Source of the DNA: Sinomicrobium weinanense
GTDB lineage: Bacteria; Bacteroidota; Bacteroidia; Flavobacteriales; Flavobacteriaceae
Direction: 5' to 3'
Length of the DNA: 64,000 bases
Assembly (NCBI RefSeq): GCF_018863395.1
Contig: NZ_JAHKRR010000013.1
Coordinates: 43,439 to 107,438, forward strand
A model generated the notes under the pieces. The model was given only the letters and a program-made list of their open reading frames with translations. It did not search any database and had not been told where the DNA came from. Made by a program: the position numbers and the translations under genes. Below are positions 45,921-54,520 of this stretch, piece by piece; positions within the stretch are counted from its first letter, which is position 1, and each line of letters starts with the position of its first letter.

Positions 45921-47435
45921 TTAATGGGATGCTTTTCGATATTTTTCCAGGTTTTCGTCCAGCAGTTTTTCCATTCTTTGAACGACGGACCTGTATTTTT
46001 TGAATTTGGCAAGGTTGGTAATGTCTGCCCGCCCCCCGGAATGATCGTACAATTCTTTATCTAAAACGATCCCGGGGTTTTCATAAGATTGCCATCGTGT
46101 AAAACGGTAATGCCCGTCCGTAACCGAATATCCCATGACCTCCTGGTGGGTTTTGTCGTTTTTCAGGGCTTTTCCCCTGGGATATTGGCTCATGGCCACT
46201 TTTTTGACCGTATACGCGGGGTCTTTTATCACGGGCATTAAACTTTCGCCCTGGAGGTGGCCGGGAAGTTCAATACCGGATAATTCGCAGAGTGTGGGAT
46301 AGAGGTCTACCAGTTCTACCAGCGACCTGCTGCTTTTTCCTCCCGGAAAACCCGGGTCGCTTATGATCAATGGGGAGCGTGTATCTAATTCGGTATTTGA
46401 ATGTTTGGCCCACATGCCGTATTCGCCCAGTTTCCAGCCGTGGTCGCCCCAGAGTACCACAATGGTATTTTCCCGGAGGCCCAGCTCGTCGAGAGCGTCC
46501 ATCAGCCTGCCCACCTGGGCGTCGATCATGCTTACGGAGGCATAATACCCGTGTATCAGGTTACGGCTGAGGTCGTCCGGGAGATAGCCCTCTTTTTTAT
46601 AGCTGTCGATTCCGTAATATTTTTTTAATTCGCCGGACCAGCGGACAAAAGCGTATTTCGAAACACCTTCCGGGTCTTCTCTTTTGGGAATTTCGATCTT
46701 GTCCGGATCGTAGAGGTCCCAATACTTCTTTGGGGCCACAAACGGTAAATGGGGATTTTTGAACCCTACCGCCATAAAAAACGGTTTATCCTTTAATTCG
46801 CGTATACGTTCTATGGCGATCCGTGCGATAATAGCGTCGGTCATTTGTGCTTCGGGGGCCCCGGATTTATAGTAGGGGAGGTGTTTGCCGTCTAATCTCG
46901 GAAAGTCCGATTCCAGTCTTGTGGTATCTCCCCGCCTGACCCTTTTCAGGTTTTCAACTTCACGTTTATAGTCCCATGAAGGTACGGACCACGATAATTC
47001 ATCGTCCTGATTACCGTGGCCCATATGGTATATTTTGCCTACGACTTCTGATGTATAACCGTGATCTTTAAATTGCTGGGGCAGGGTTACCACATCCGGG
47101 GCCGTTGTCCTGAAAAAGGTGCCGAGGTCGTAAATATTCATGGCATCGGGCCGCAACCCTGTCATGATGCTGTTTCGCGACGGGGCGCAGACGGCCTGCT
47201 GGCAATACGCATTTTCAAACAGCATTCCCCGCCGGGCCAGTTTGTCGATATTGGGCGTTTTCATATAGGCAGCTCCGTAACACCCCAGTTCCGGCCGGAG
47301 GTCATCGACCGCGATGAACAGGATGTTTTTTTTAACGGTACTGCCGTCCTGTTGTGCCCTTGAGTACGGGGCAAAACACAAACAAATCATAAGCAGTTTA
47401 TACCACCTGGACGAATTTGCCATTTGCAGTTTCAT
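45921..47435 (-). CDS. Iduronate-2-sulfatase-like sulfatase (S1_7 type)
   Basis: 504-residue sulfatase with a plain signal peptide (cleavage near AYSRAQ) and the features of the iduronate-2-sulfatase group: NILFIAVDDLRPELGCYG, the formylglycine motif CAPSR at Cys83 within CQQAVCAPSRNSIMTGLRPD, NIYDLGTFFR, TLPQQFKDHGY, VGKIYHMGHGN, VGFKNPHLPFVAPKKYWDLYD and WGDHGWKLGEYGMWAKHSN. These are shared with human IDS and with bacterial S1_7 enzymes. It would remove 2-O-sulfate from iduronate or a similar uronic acid; the exact sugar is inference. First gene of the five-gene operon, 19 bases before the lyase, under the promoter facing 47749. Confidence 0.93.
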   Translation of the reverse strand: MKLQMANSSRWYKLLMICLCFAPYSRAQQDGSTVKKNILFIAVDDLRPELGCYGAAYMKTPNIDKLARRGMLFENAYCQQAVCAPSRNSIMTGLRPDAMNIYDLGTFFRTTAPDVVTLPQQFKDHGYTSEVVGKIYHMGHGNQDDELSWSVPSWDYKREVENLKRVRRGDTTRLESDFPRLDGKHLPYYKSGAPEAQMTDAIIARIAIERIRELKDKPFFMAVGFKNPHLPFVAPKKYWDLYDPDKIEIPKREDPEGVSKYAFVRWSGELKKYYGIDSYKKEGYLPDDLSRNLIHGYYASVSMIDAQVGRLMDALDELGLRENTIVVLWGDHGWKLGEYGMWAKHSNTELDTRSPLIISDPGFPGGKSSRSLVELVDLYPTLCELSGIELPGHLQGESLMPVIKDPAYTVKKVAMSQYPRGKALKNDKTHQEVMGYSVTDGHYRFTRWQSYENPGIVLDKELYDHSGGRADITNLAKFKKYRSVVQRMEKLLDENLEKYRKASH

Positions 47436-47748
47436 TTTTTGCGGATTTTAGTGTTGCACACAGTGCGTGTTTTACGGTAAACAATGTACTGTATTTCGGG
47501 TTCTGAAAAGGGGGGGTAATCGTCTAAACAGGAGGTATAAATAGTCTGTTTTAAATGAATGAATCACCCGTGGAAACAAGGGAGAATAATCCAGAAACCT
47601 CCTTGGACGAATGGACTTGCCATCAAAATACCCCCTTGATTTAGACGATTATCCCCCCTTGGTAATATTTGTTTTTTTTAATATTTGTGAATAATTCGGT
47701 TTTATTGTTAACATTCAGCCAAAATCATCACCTTTTAATTTATGAATT
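47436..47748. promoter_or_regulatory. Divergent promoter with matched inverted operator arms
   Basis: Two near-identical 31-33-base arms face away from each other: 47508-47538, and 47628-47660 in reverse complement. Read toward its own gene, each arm contains TTTAGACGATTA followed by a C-run of six or seven and CTT, preceded by ATACC(C/T)CC. A -7-like element follows the arm: TAATATTTG at 47679-47687 on the plus side (18-base spacer) and TACATTGT at 47488-47481 on the minus side (19-base spacer). The ATGs are 88 and 72 bases from the arms. This fits one activator, presumably HTCS-2, driving both operons. The -7 matches are approximate. Confidence 0.6.
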
Positions 47749-49350
47749 ATGAAAAACAGAAGATTTCTTTTATTGCTGTTTTACCTTCTGGCGATATCGG
47801 CCTGTGACGATTCTTCCTTTAAATCGGATCCGGGAGAAATAGGGGACCCGGCAAACCTGAACTATGTGAGTATTACGGATGCGAGAGAGAGCAGAAATAT
47901 TGCCACCATACCTCCCACCGTTCAAACAGGTGGTCTTACCCCTGAGTTTGAACTGGTGAGTATAAGAAAAGAAGATGGTACCCTGCTGGACGAATCGTAT
48001 CTGCAATACGTGAGCATTGGCGAAAGTAGTTCTGTTGAATTTGAGGTAGACCCCGAAGAAGGTAAGGTTGATGAAAATGGCAACCCCCTGGAATCTGTCA
48101 ATGCAACGAACTCGGCCAGTAATGGTATTATTTCCATAGCCGGCGGTCATAATTTTACCGTAGGCGATTATTATTTTACCATTAAAGTGAGTACGGAAGC
48201 CAAAGGCGTGGAATATTCGACCGTGTTCGAGGATGCTTTTCACCTTTATATAGCCCCGCTTCTGCCCGGTAGTTTGATCTACTCTCCCAAAAACCAGAAC
48301 CTGGTGTACGGCGATCCAGAAAGCAAGACAAGCGCACCCCTTCTTCCCAATGCCAATCCAGATGTTACCTTCGAACTGGGGGACCATACCGATAAACTGG
48401 CCATTAACGGGGAAACCGGGGAGATCTCCCTGGCCCCGGACTTTACATATTCGGTCTATGATACCTTATCTCCTACGGTCCGGGTGGTGAGCAATATCAG
48501 TAATGAAGTAACGGTATTTGAAGACAAAATAACAACGATCATTACAGATACACCGCAAGAGATGCCCGTTGAAACCGTTTATCCGTTCTATCCTACTTTA
48601 AAGACCTCGGGGTCTTTCCCGACAGGAGGGGAAGGGTTTTCCGTTCAGGTTGTTGTTCCCGGAAACGGGGAAGATATCTGGGGTGTTGTAGATAACAGTG
48701 CCGGGAGATTTCTGGAGACCCCTGAAGAAAGGCCCGGGGAAAATACATCCCAGACGGTTCTTGAAACCCAGACTTTTGCCGGTGGGGTAACACATCCTGC
48801 CACTTCATGGATGGTTACCGGCACACAAGACCTGACATTGTTTCAATACGGTTATGACCTTTCCTTTAACTATTACTATCAACCGGCCTACCAGACCTAC
48901 ATGGAAGACGGGCGGACCCCCACAGACCTGGAAGTGTATATCTCTACCGATTATACCGGGGGGGACATCCAGGACAAAGAAGGGAACTGGCTCAACGGCA
49001 CCTGGATCCGGGTCAATGAGAGCATAAGGTGCAGAAGGTCGGAGGGCGTAACCGACGGCAAGTCTTCCGGTCCGCCCTGGGGCCCCGAATTTATCGGAAC
49101 TCCATATCCCGGCAACCAGGAAGGCCCCGATCCGGATGGGAGAAAAACACCCGGTACCACATTCTATGGGAAATGGGTGAAATGTTCATTCGATATTCCT
49201 TCGGAATTGATCTCCCGGAACTTTACGGTGGCCTTTAAGGTGGCCTCCTATTTTGAGGGAGAATTATTGAACAACGCAGAGGTGCCCGGAAGAGGGGGAA
49301 CGTATTTCCTTTCCGACTTTAATTACAGGGCAGACGAGTCAACCGATTAA
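47749..49350 (+). CDS. Surface lipoprotein of unknown function, probable glycan-binding protein
   Basis: 533-residue lipoprotein (ISAC, Cys19) with no family I can name confidently. It is beta-rich: an N-terminal region (NLNYVSITDARESRN to about 200), a middle part with a cadherin-like ring (SLIYSPKNQNLVYGD, INGETGEISLAPDFTY) and a C-terminal domain with repeated aromatic strands (DLSFNYYYQPAYQTYM, TFYGKWVKCSFDIP, SRNFTVAFKVASYFEG) ending in FLSDFNYR. It is first in the plus-strand operon before susC and directly under the candidate HTCS-2 operator. Surface glycan-binding proteins often occupy such positions, but usually after susD. The role is inferred from context. Confidence 0.65.
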   Translation: MKNRRFLLLLFYLLAISACDDSSFKSDPGEIGDPANLNYVSITDARESRNIATIPPTVQTGGLTPEFELVSIRKEDGTLLDESYLQYVSIGESSSVEFEVDPEEGKVDENGNPLESVNATNSASNGIISIAGGHNFTVGDYYFTIKVSTEAKGVEYSTVFEDAFHLYIAPLLPGSLIYSPKNQNLVYGDPESKTSAPLLPNANPDVTFELGDHTDKLAINGETGEISLAPDFTYSVYDTLSPTVRVVSNISNEVTVFEDKITTIITDTPQEMPVETVYPFYPTLKTSGSFPTGGEGFSVQVVVPGNGEDIWGVVDNSAGRFLETPEERPGENTSQTVLETQTFAGGVTHPATSWMVTGTQDLTLFQYGYDLSFNYYYQPAYQTYMEDGRTPTDLEVYISTDYTGGDIQDKEGNWLNGTWIRVNESIRCRRSEGVTDGKSSGPPWGPEFIGTPYPGNQEGPDPDGRKTPGTTFYGKWVKCSFDIPSELISRNFTVAFKVASYFEGELLNNAEVPGRGGTYFLSDFNYRADESTD

Positions 49351-49397
49351 TGCGGTGCCCGATCCTCATTTATAAATAAACCGGTCAGTCCGGGCAA

Positions 49398-49427
49398 ACT
49401 CCCCGGGCTTTAGGGTAAAAGGGGAGT
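49398..49427 (+). terminator. Short hairpin after the surface lipoprotein
   Basis: ACTCCCC (49398-49404) pairs with GGGGAGT (49421-49427) around a 16-base loop, 48 bases after the lipoprotein stop. There is no T-run. It may reduce read-through into susC or stabilise the upstream mRNA. Confidence 0.35.
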
Positions 49428-49511
49428 GGCCTGCATATTTTCCGGAAGCAAAAAAATAAACATATCGTTAGTTTGCAAACCAGAAAACGATGAAATAGTC
49501 GGAAGCCGGTC

Positions 49512-49559
49512 CCTCGACTTTAGCCTGTCCTGAGCCTGTCGAAGGGCTCGGGATGACAG
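49512..49559. repeat. Dispersed intergenic repeat
   Basis: Noncoding segment containing CCTGAGCCTGTCGAAGGGCT, part of a very common intergenic repeat (CCTTCGACAGGCTCAGG type on the other strand) known from many bacterial genomes. It lies 60 bases before the ATG of susC. No gene is present in the 269-base gap. Confidence 0.6.
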
Positions 49560-49619
49560 TTCGAAATCGGAAGTAAATATACTTCGGACACCGGACTTCT
49601 GACCTCAAAAACAAACCAT

Positions 49620-52600
49620 ATGAAACCAATCAAACTTTTAGTACTATTGTTTTTTATCCCGGCAGTCGGTGTCTTTGCCCAAACGACCATTACAGGTACT
49701 GTCACCGATGATAAAGGGGTGCCCATACCGGGGGCCAATGTTATTGTAAAAGGCATCCCGAAAGGGACCACAACGGATTTTGACGGGAACTATGCCATTG
49801 AAGGTATAGAACCATCGGACATCCTGGTATTTTCGTATGTGGGGTTTAAAACAGTTGAAAAGAATGTATTTAGCCAGACGACGATCCATATAACCCTCGA
49901 ACCGGACCAGGTACAGCTGAACGAAGTGGTGGTTATCGGGTATGAGGCTGTCAGAAAGAAGGACCTCACCGGTTCGGTATCTGCCATAGACCCCGAGGAA
50001 CTTTCGGTGGCCCCAACAGCGAATTTCGACGAAGCCCTTGCAGGCCGGGCAGCCGGGGTACAGGTTACGGCGGGCGACGGAACGCCCGGGAGTTCCCAGA
50101 ATATAGTGATCCGGGGAGGGAATTCGATAACGGGTGACAATTCACCTTTGTATGTGGTAGACGGCATTCCCCTTGAGGACTTCGACCCGTCCAGCATCAA
50201 TACCCGCGACATTGAGAGTTTCGATATCCTGAAGGATGCCTCGGCAACCGCAATTTACGGTTCGCGCGGGGCCAATGGTGTTATTGTGATCAATACGCGC
50301 AGCGGCCGGTCTGACGGGAAAACGGATATAAACATAAGTTCGTTCTCCAGGGTACAGATCATTCCCAACCGGTTGGAGGTGCTGAGCCCTTATGAATTTG
50401 CCAGATACCAGGAAGCACTGGCCTATGCCAATGATAACTACGACCCGGGGCAGAACGTAAGGATATTCAAGACCAACTGGATCGACCCGGAATTGTACAG
50501 AAATGTGAAGGGGACCGACTGGCAGGACGAGATCTTCAGAACGGCATATACCAGCAACCACACACTTTCCCTGAGGGGCGGGAACGAAAAGACCTCCCTG
50601 TATTACAGCGGAAATTTTCTCGACCAGGAAGGGACGCTCATTACTACAAGTTTTAAAAAGATCAATAACCGGTTGAAATTTACGCACAAAGTAAATGACA
50701 ATCTCAAGGTCAACGGCCAGATAGAATACAGTAAAATAAAAAGTAAAGGCTTACAGGTAGCCGGAAATACCAGGACCAGCGTTATACGGGATGCGGTTTC
50801 CTTCAGGCCGGTCAATCCCATAAACTGGAGCGATGAAGAGGAAAGTGCCATACAGGACCAGGACCCCTACCTGTACGATCCTGTAAAAACACTGGAAAAT
50901 ACCGACAGGGCAGTGACCAGGGATGTGCTCTCCGGAACACTGGGGCTCAATTATAAGTTTCTGGAGAAATTCACCCTGAATGTCAACGGGAATTACAGGA
51001 CCACCAGCCAGGAAAGTACCATATTTTTTAACGCAGACACCCAGCAGGCATCCAGGACCAACCGGGGCATACACGGTTCTATATCCGATATCCGATGGGA
51101 TATATTGTCAACTTCAAACACCTTGAAATTCAGTGACAGGAAAGGAAGTCATGTCTATGGCGCACTGGTAGGGATGGAGGCCCAGTACAGTACCAGGGAG
51201 GCATCCAACCTGGAAAACAGGAATATCCCGACAGACCAGTTCGGTATAGACAACCTGGGGATCGCAACAACGGCGACAATAGCGGGGTCTTCCCACTCGG
51301 CCAATGCCTTATTGTCTTATTTCGGAAGGGTCAATTACAGCTATAAGGACCGCTACCTGGCCACGGTTAATTTCAGGACCGACGGGTCTTCGAAATTTCA
51401 GAAAGAGAACCGGTGGGGCTATTTTCCGTCTTTTTCGCTCGCCTGGAGAGTGTCGGAAGAAGGATTTATGAAGGGCGTCGAGGCCGTATCCGATTTAAAG
51501 ATAAGAGCGGGCTGGGGATTGACGGGAAACAACCGCATCGGGGATTTTGCCGCCTATAACATGTTTGCGGTCAATGCATCCAGCGGTTATGTGTTAGGGC
51601 CAAACCAGGATTTTTCGCCGGGGGCCTATCAAAGTAATATGGCAGTCCCCGACCTGCGTTGGGAAACAACGGCCCAGACCAATGTGGGCCTGGACCTGAA
51701 CCTCTTTAACAGGTTTAGCCTCACGGTAGATTACTACAAAAAAAGAACAAAAGACCTGTTGCTGGATGCCGATATGGCCCTGAGTACCGGGTTTGACAGG
51801 GTACAGCAAAACGTAGGTGAGATTTCCAATGAAGGGATGGAATTTTCCCTGAATTTCCGGAATATCAGGAAAGAACGGTTCCGTTGGGAAACGGATTTCA
51901 ACATCTCGTTCAACAAAACCAGGACAGAGAAGCTGAACAGCGGACAAAATGAAATTCTTATAGACCCCGGGTGGGACCTGCAGTTTATGCAGACCGAATA
52001 CCAGTATATTACCAGGATAGGCCATCCTGTGGGAATGATGTACGGGCTTGAGTTTGACGGTATCTACCAGATGGAGGACTTTGTACTGACCAATGGCGGG
52101 GATTATGAACTGAAAGAAGGGATTCCCACCTATCGTACCGTAATGCGGCCGGGGATGGTGAAATTCAGGGACCTCAATGGCGACGGGGTGATCAATGAAG
52201 AGGACCGGACCATCATAGGAAATCCGCAGCCGAAGCATATCGGGGGATTGTCCAACAGTTTTAAGATCGGGGCTTTTGATTTTCAGTTCCTGCTGCAATG
52301 GGCCTATGACTTTGATATACTGAATGGCAATAAATCGGAATTCGGAAGTATATACCGGCAAAACAGGAACGGCCTGACGTCCCTGGCCGACATCTGGACA
52401 CCGACAAACACCGAAACAACCATAGGCGGGATGAGATATGATGGGGTAAATTTAACAGCGCCTTTCGGCTATAAGCTCGATACCCGGCATATCGACGACG
52501 GCTCCTATTTAAAACTCAAAACAGTGGTCCTGGGATATAACCTGCCAGAAGAAGTGCTCGGCAGACTGAAGCTGAAAAAGTGCAGGTTGTCGGTGTCCGC

Positions 52601-52745
52601 ACAAAATATCTATACCTGGACCCGTTACGAAGGCTATAATCCGGATGTGTCGGTCGGAAGGTTCGGGGCTTTGACCCCCAGGCTGGATTACTCCGCCTAT
52701 CCGCAAAGTGTCACGGTGTCGGGAGGAATTGAACTTACATTTTGA
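49620..52745 (+). CDS. SusC/RagA-type TonB-dependent transporter (4)
   Basis: 1041-residue outer-membrane transporter. Signal peptide MKPIKLLVLLFFIPAVGVFA, regulatory-like domain (ITGTVTDDKGVPIPGANV, TDFDGNYAI), LNEVVVIGYE segment, plug (VVDGIPLEDFDPSSINTRD, IYGSRGANGVIVINTRSG) and a barrel ending in IELTF. It pairs with the SusD 25 bases downstream. It should import products of the lyase and sulfatases encoded on both sides of the divergent promoter, probably unsaturated sulfated oligosaccharides. That cargo is inference from neighbours. Confidence 0.96.
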   Translation: MKPIKLLVLLFFIPAVGVFAQTTITGTVTDDKGVPIPGANVIVKGIPKGTTTDFDGNYAIEGIEPSDILVFSYVGFKTVEKNVFSQTTIHITLEPDQVQLNEVVVIGYEAVRKKDLTGSVSAIDPEELSVAPTANFDEALAGRAAGVQVTAGDGTPGSSQNIVIRGGNSITGDNSPLYVVDGIPLEDFDPSSINTRDIESFDILKDASATAIYGSRGANGVIVINTRSGRSDGKTDINISSFSRVQIIPNRLEVLSPYEFARYQEALAYANDNYDPGQNVRIFKTNWIDPELYRNVKGTDWQDEIFRTAYTSNHTLSLRGGNEKTSLYYSGNFLDQEGTLITTSFKKINNRLKFTHKVNDNLKVNGQIEYSKIKSKGLQVAGNTRTSVIRDAVSFRPVNPINWSDEEESAIQDQDPYLYDPVKTLENTDRAVTRDVLSGTLGLNYKFLEKFTLNVNGNYRTTSQESTIFFNADTQQASRTNRGIHGSISDIRWDILSTSNTLKFSDRKGSHVYGALVGMEAQYSTREASNLENRNIPTDQFGIDNLGIATTATIAGSSHSANALLSYFGRVNYSYKDRYLATVNFRTDGSSKFQKENRWGYFPSFSLAWRVSEEGFMKGVEAVSDLKIRAGWGLTGNNRIGDFAAYNMFAVNASSGYVLGPNQDFSPGAYQSNMAVPDLRWETTAQTNVGLDLNLFNRFSLTVDYYKKRTKDLLLDADMALSTGFDRVQQNVGEISNEGMEFSLNFRNIRKERFRWETDFNISFNKTRTEKLNSGQNEILIDPGWDLQFMQTEYQYITRIGHPVGMMYGLEFDGIYQMEDFVLTNGGDYELKEGIPTYRTVMRPGMVKFRDLNGDGVINEEDRTIIGNPQPKHIGGLSNSFKIGAFDFQFLLQWAYDFDILNGNKSEFGSIYRQNRNGLTSLADIWTPTNTETTIGGMRYDGVNLTAPFGYKLDTRHIDDGSYLKLKTVVLGYNLPEEVLGRLKLKKCRLSVSAQNIYTWTRYEGYNPDVSVGRFGALTPRLDYSAYPQSVTVSGGIELTF

Positions 52746-52770
52746 AAAAACAGTTATAAATTTTGAGCAC

Positions 52771-54492
52771 ATGAAAAAAAAGAATATATACTTCACAGCG
52801 ATATTCCTGGCAGCGTTTATGTGGACAGGCTGTTCCGATTTTCTGGAAGTAGAGCCGAAATCTTCCTGGAAGGCCGAATCCTTCTATTCTACCCGGGAAG
52901 AGGCAGACCTGGCCCTGTCAGGGATCTATAGTGAGCTGGCCAACGACGATGTTTACGGCTGGAAGTTCAATGTCCTGCTCGAGGCCGGAACGGATGAAAG
53001 CTATACGAACGATCCCAATAACCCTACCTGGGACGATGCGAAATATGCACATACGCCTTCGAGCGATGCGATCAAAAATATATGGCTGAGGTTCTATACC
53101 TGTATTCAGCTGGTCAACCAGTTCGAGAAAAACCTGAACCCCGACCTGTTTACTGCCGAAGCATATAACAATCTCCTGGCCAAGGCGCGTTTTATGAGGG
53201 CATTTTGCTACTATAACCTGGCCGGCTGGTTCGGGCCGGTGCCATTGAGGCTAACACCCAGTTATTCCCAGGAAGACAACAATGTCCCCGCATCCCCGCT
53301 GATCGATGTCTATACCCAGGTGGAAAGCGACTATCTGTTTGCCGCAGAACACCTGAAACACGCCAACAGCTCCGAATATGTGCCGGGAGAGCCCAATAAG
53401 ATGGCAGCACACGGCCTGCTGGCCCGGCTCTACCTGAGAATGGGCGGGTTTCAACCTTATTTATCGGGTAGCGAAGCGGGTTCCTACTTTGAGAATAACC
53501 AGCAATATTTTGAGAAAGCCCGGGAACAATGCGAGATCATTATCAACGATGGCTGGCATGGTATTGTGCCCTATGCTGTAGACAGTATGAGTTACAGGAA
53601 CCACTTTCTGAGCTATTTACAGGACAGGTACGACCTGAGGGAATCCTTGTTTGAGATCTCGTTCGGCAACTTTCAGAGCATGGGGTTAACGGTAGATGGA
53701 AGGCTGGGCAATATCAACGGTGTCGAATTTGTAGGGACCCAGGATATCCCGCGGGGTTTTTGTAAGGTCAATGTGGGGCTACCTGTTTACCATATATATT
53801 CACAGGAAGATACGAGAAGGGAGTGGAATATTGCCGGCTATCGCAACAAGTATTCCAGTGCCAACCGGGCATACACCATGAGTTATATTTTCGATTACCC
53901 CCTGAACCAGGAATACGGCATAGGGAAATTCAGGAGATGGGAACCCTCCAATCTCAACGCATTAAAAGAAGAGGAAAAGATCACAGATGCCGGTTATACC
54001 ATTCTCAATAATACACCGGGATCAGATACCGACCCCAATTTTACAAGTATCAATTTCCCCGTTTTAAGATATTCGGACGTACTTTTAATGCATGCAGAGG
54101 CTGTTATCGGGGGCAGGTTCGGAACGGCAGCAGCCAATGATGCTGCGCTGAACGATCTTAATACCGTAAGGGAAAGGGTGGGCCTGGAACCTTATACGGG
54201 AAGCCTGAACCACGATGATTTTTTTAAGGAGATCGTCGATGAAAGGCTACGCGAGTTATGTTTCGAAGGACTCCGCAAACAGGACCTGATCCGGTGGGAC
54301 CTGCTTGAGGAAAAACTGATGGAAACCAATGAAACCATTAGCAACCATGCACTTTTTAACAGTACGAATCAGTTCCATCAGACTTATCTGTCCCCCGGAA
54401 ATAACTTTGACAGGGCCAGGCACCTCCTGTTGCCTTACCCCTTACAGGAAACCCTGATCAATCAAAGTCTTGAACAAAGGACAGGGTGGTAG
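52771..54492 (+). CDS. SusD/RagB-type surface lipoprotein (4)
   Basis: 573 residues from the ATG at 52771. A longer in-frame start at 52708 lies inside susC and would bury the signal peptide. Lipobox WTGC (Cys21) and mature start SDFLEVEPKSSW. TPR core with KARFMRAFCYYNLAGWFGPVPLR, and the conserved C-terminal EIVDERLRELCFEGLRKQDLIRWD with the ending SLEQRTGW. Normal SusD length. It is followed after 28 bases by the second lyase, which suggests tight co-expression. Confidence 0.95.
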   Translation: MKKKNIYFTAIFLAAFMWTGCSDFLEVEPKSSWKAESFYSTREEADLALSGIYSELANDDVYGWKFNVLLEAGTDESYTNDPNNPTWDDAKYAHTPSSDAIKNIWLRFYTCIQLVNQFEKNLNPDLFTAEAYNNLLAKARFMRAFCYYNLAGWFGPVPLRLTPSYSQEDNNVPASPLIDVYTQVESDYLFAAEHLKHANSSEYVPGEPNKMAAHGLLARLYLRMGGFQPYLSGSEAGSYFENNQQYFEKAREQCEIIINDGWHGIVPYAVDSMSYRNHFLSYLQDRYDLRESLFEISFGNFQSMGLTVDGRLGNINGVEFVGTQDIPRGFCKVNVGLPVYHIYSQEDTRREWNIAGYRNKYSSANRAYTMSYIFDYPLNQEYGIGKFRRWEPSNLNALKEEEKITDAGYTILNNTPGSDTDPNFTSINFPVLRYSDVLLMHAEAVIGGRFGTAAANDAALNDLNTVRERVGLEPYTGSLNHDDFFKEIVDERLRELCFEGLRKQDLIRWDLLEEKLMETNETISNHALFNSTNQFHQTYLSPGNNFDRARHLLLPYPLQETLINQSLEQRTGW

Positions 54493-54520
54493 TAAATGTT
54501 CCCGATAAAAACCTAAATCA

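Noticed and set aside
47508..47660. MITE with inverted ends at the divergent promoter
   Set aside because: The arms sit symmetrically with -7-like elements at the same spacing, and I saw no target-site duplication. An operator pair explains it better, though this is not excluded.
51594..52361. Long minus-strand open frame inside the fourth susC
   Set aside because: Shadow of the SusC barrel coding sequence.
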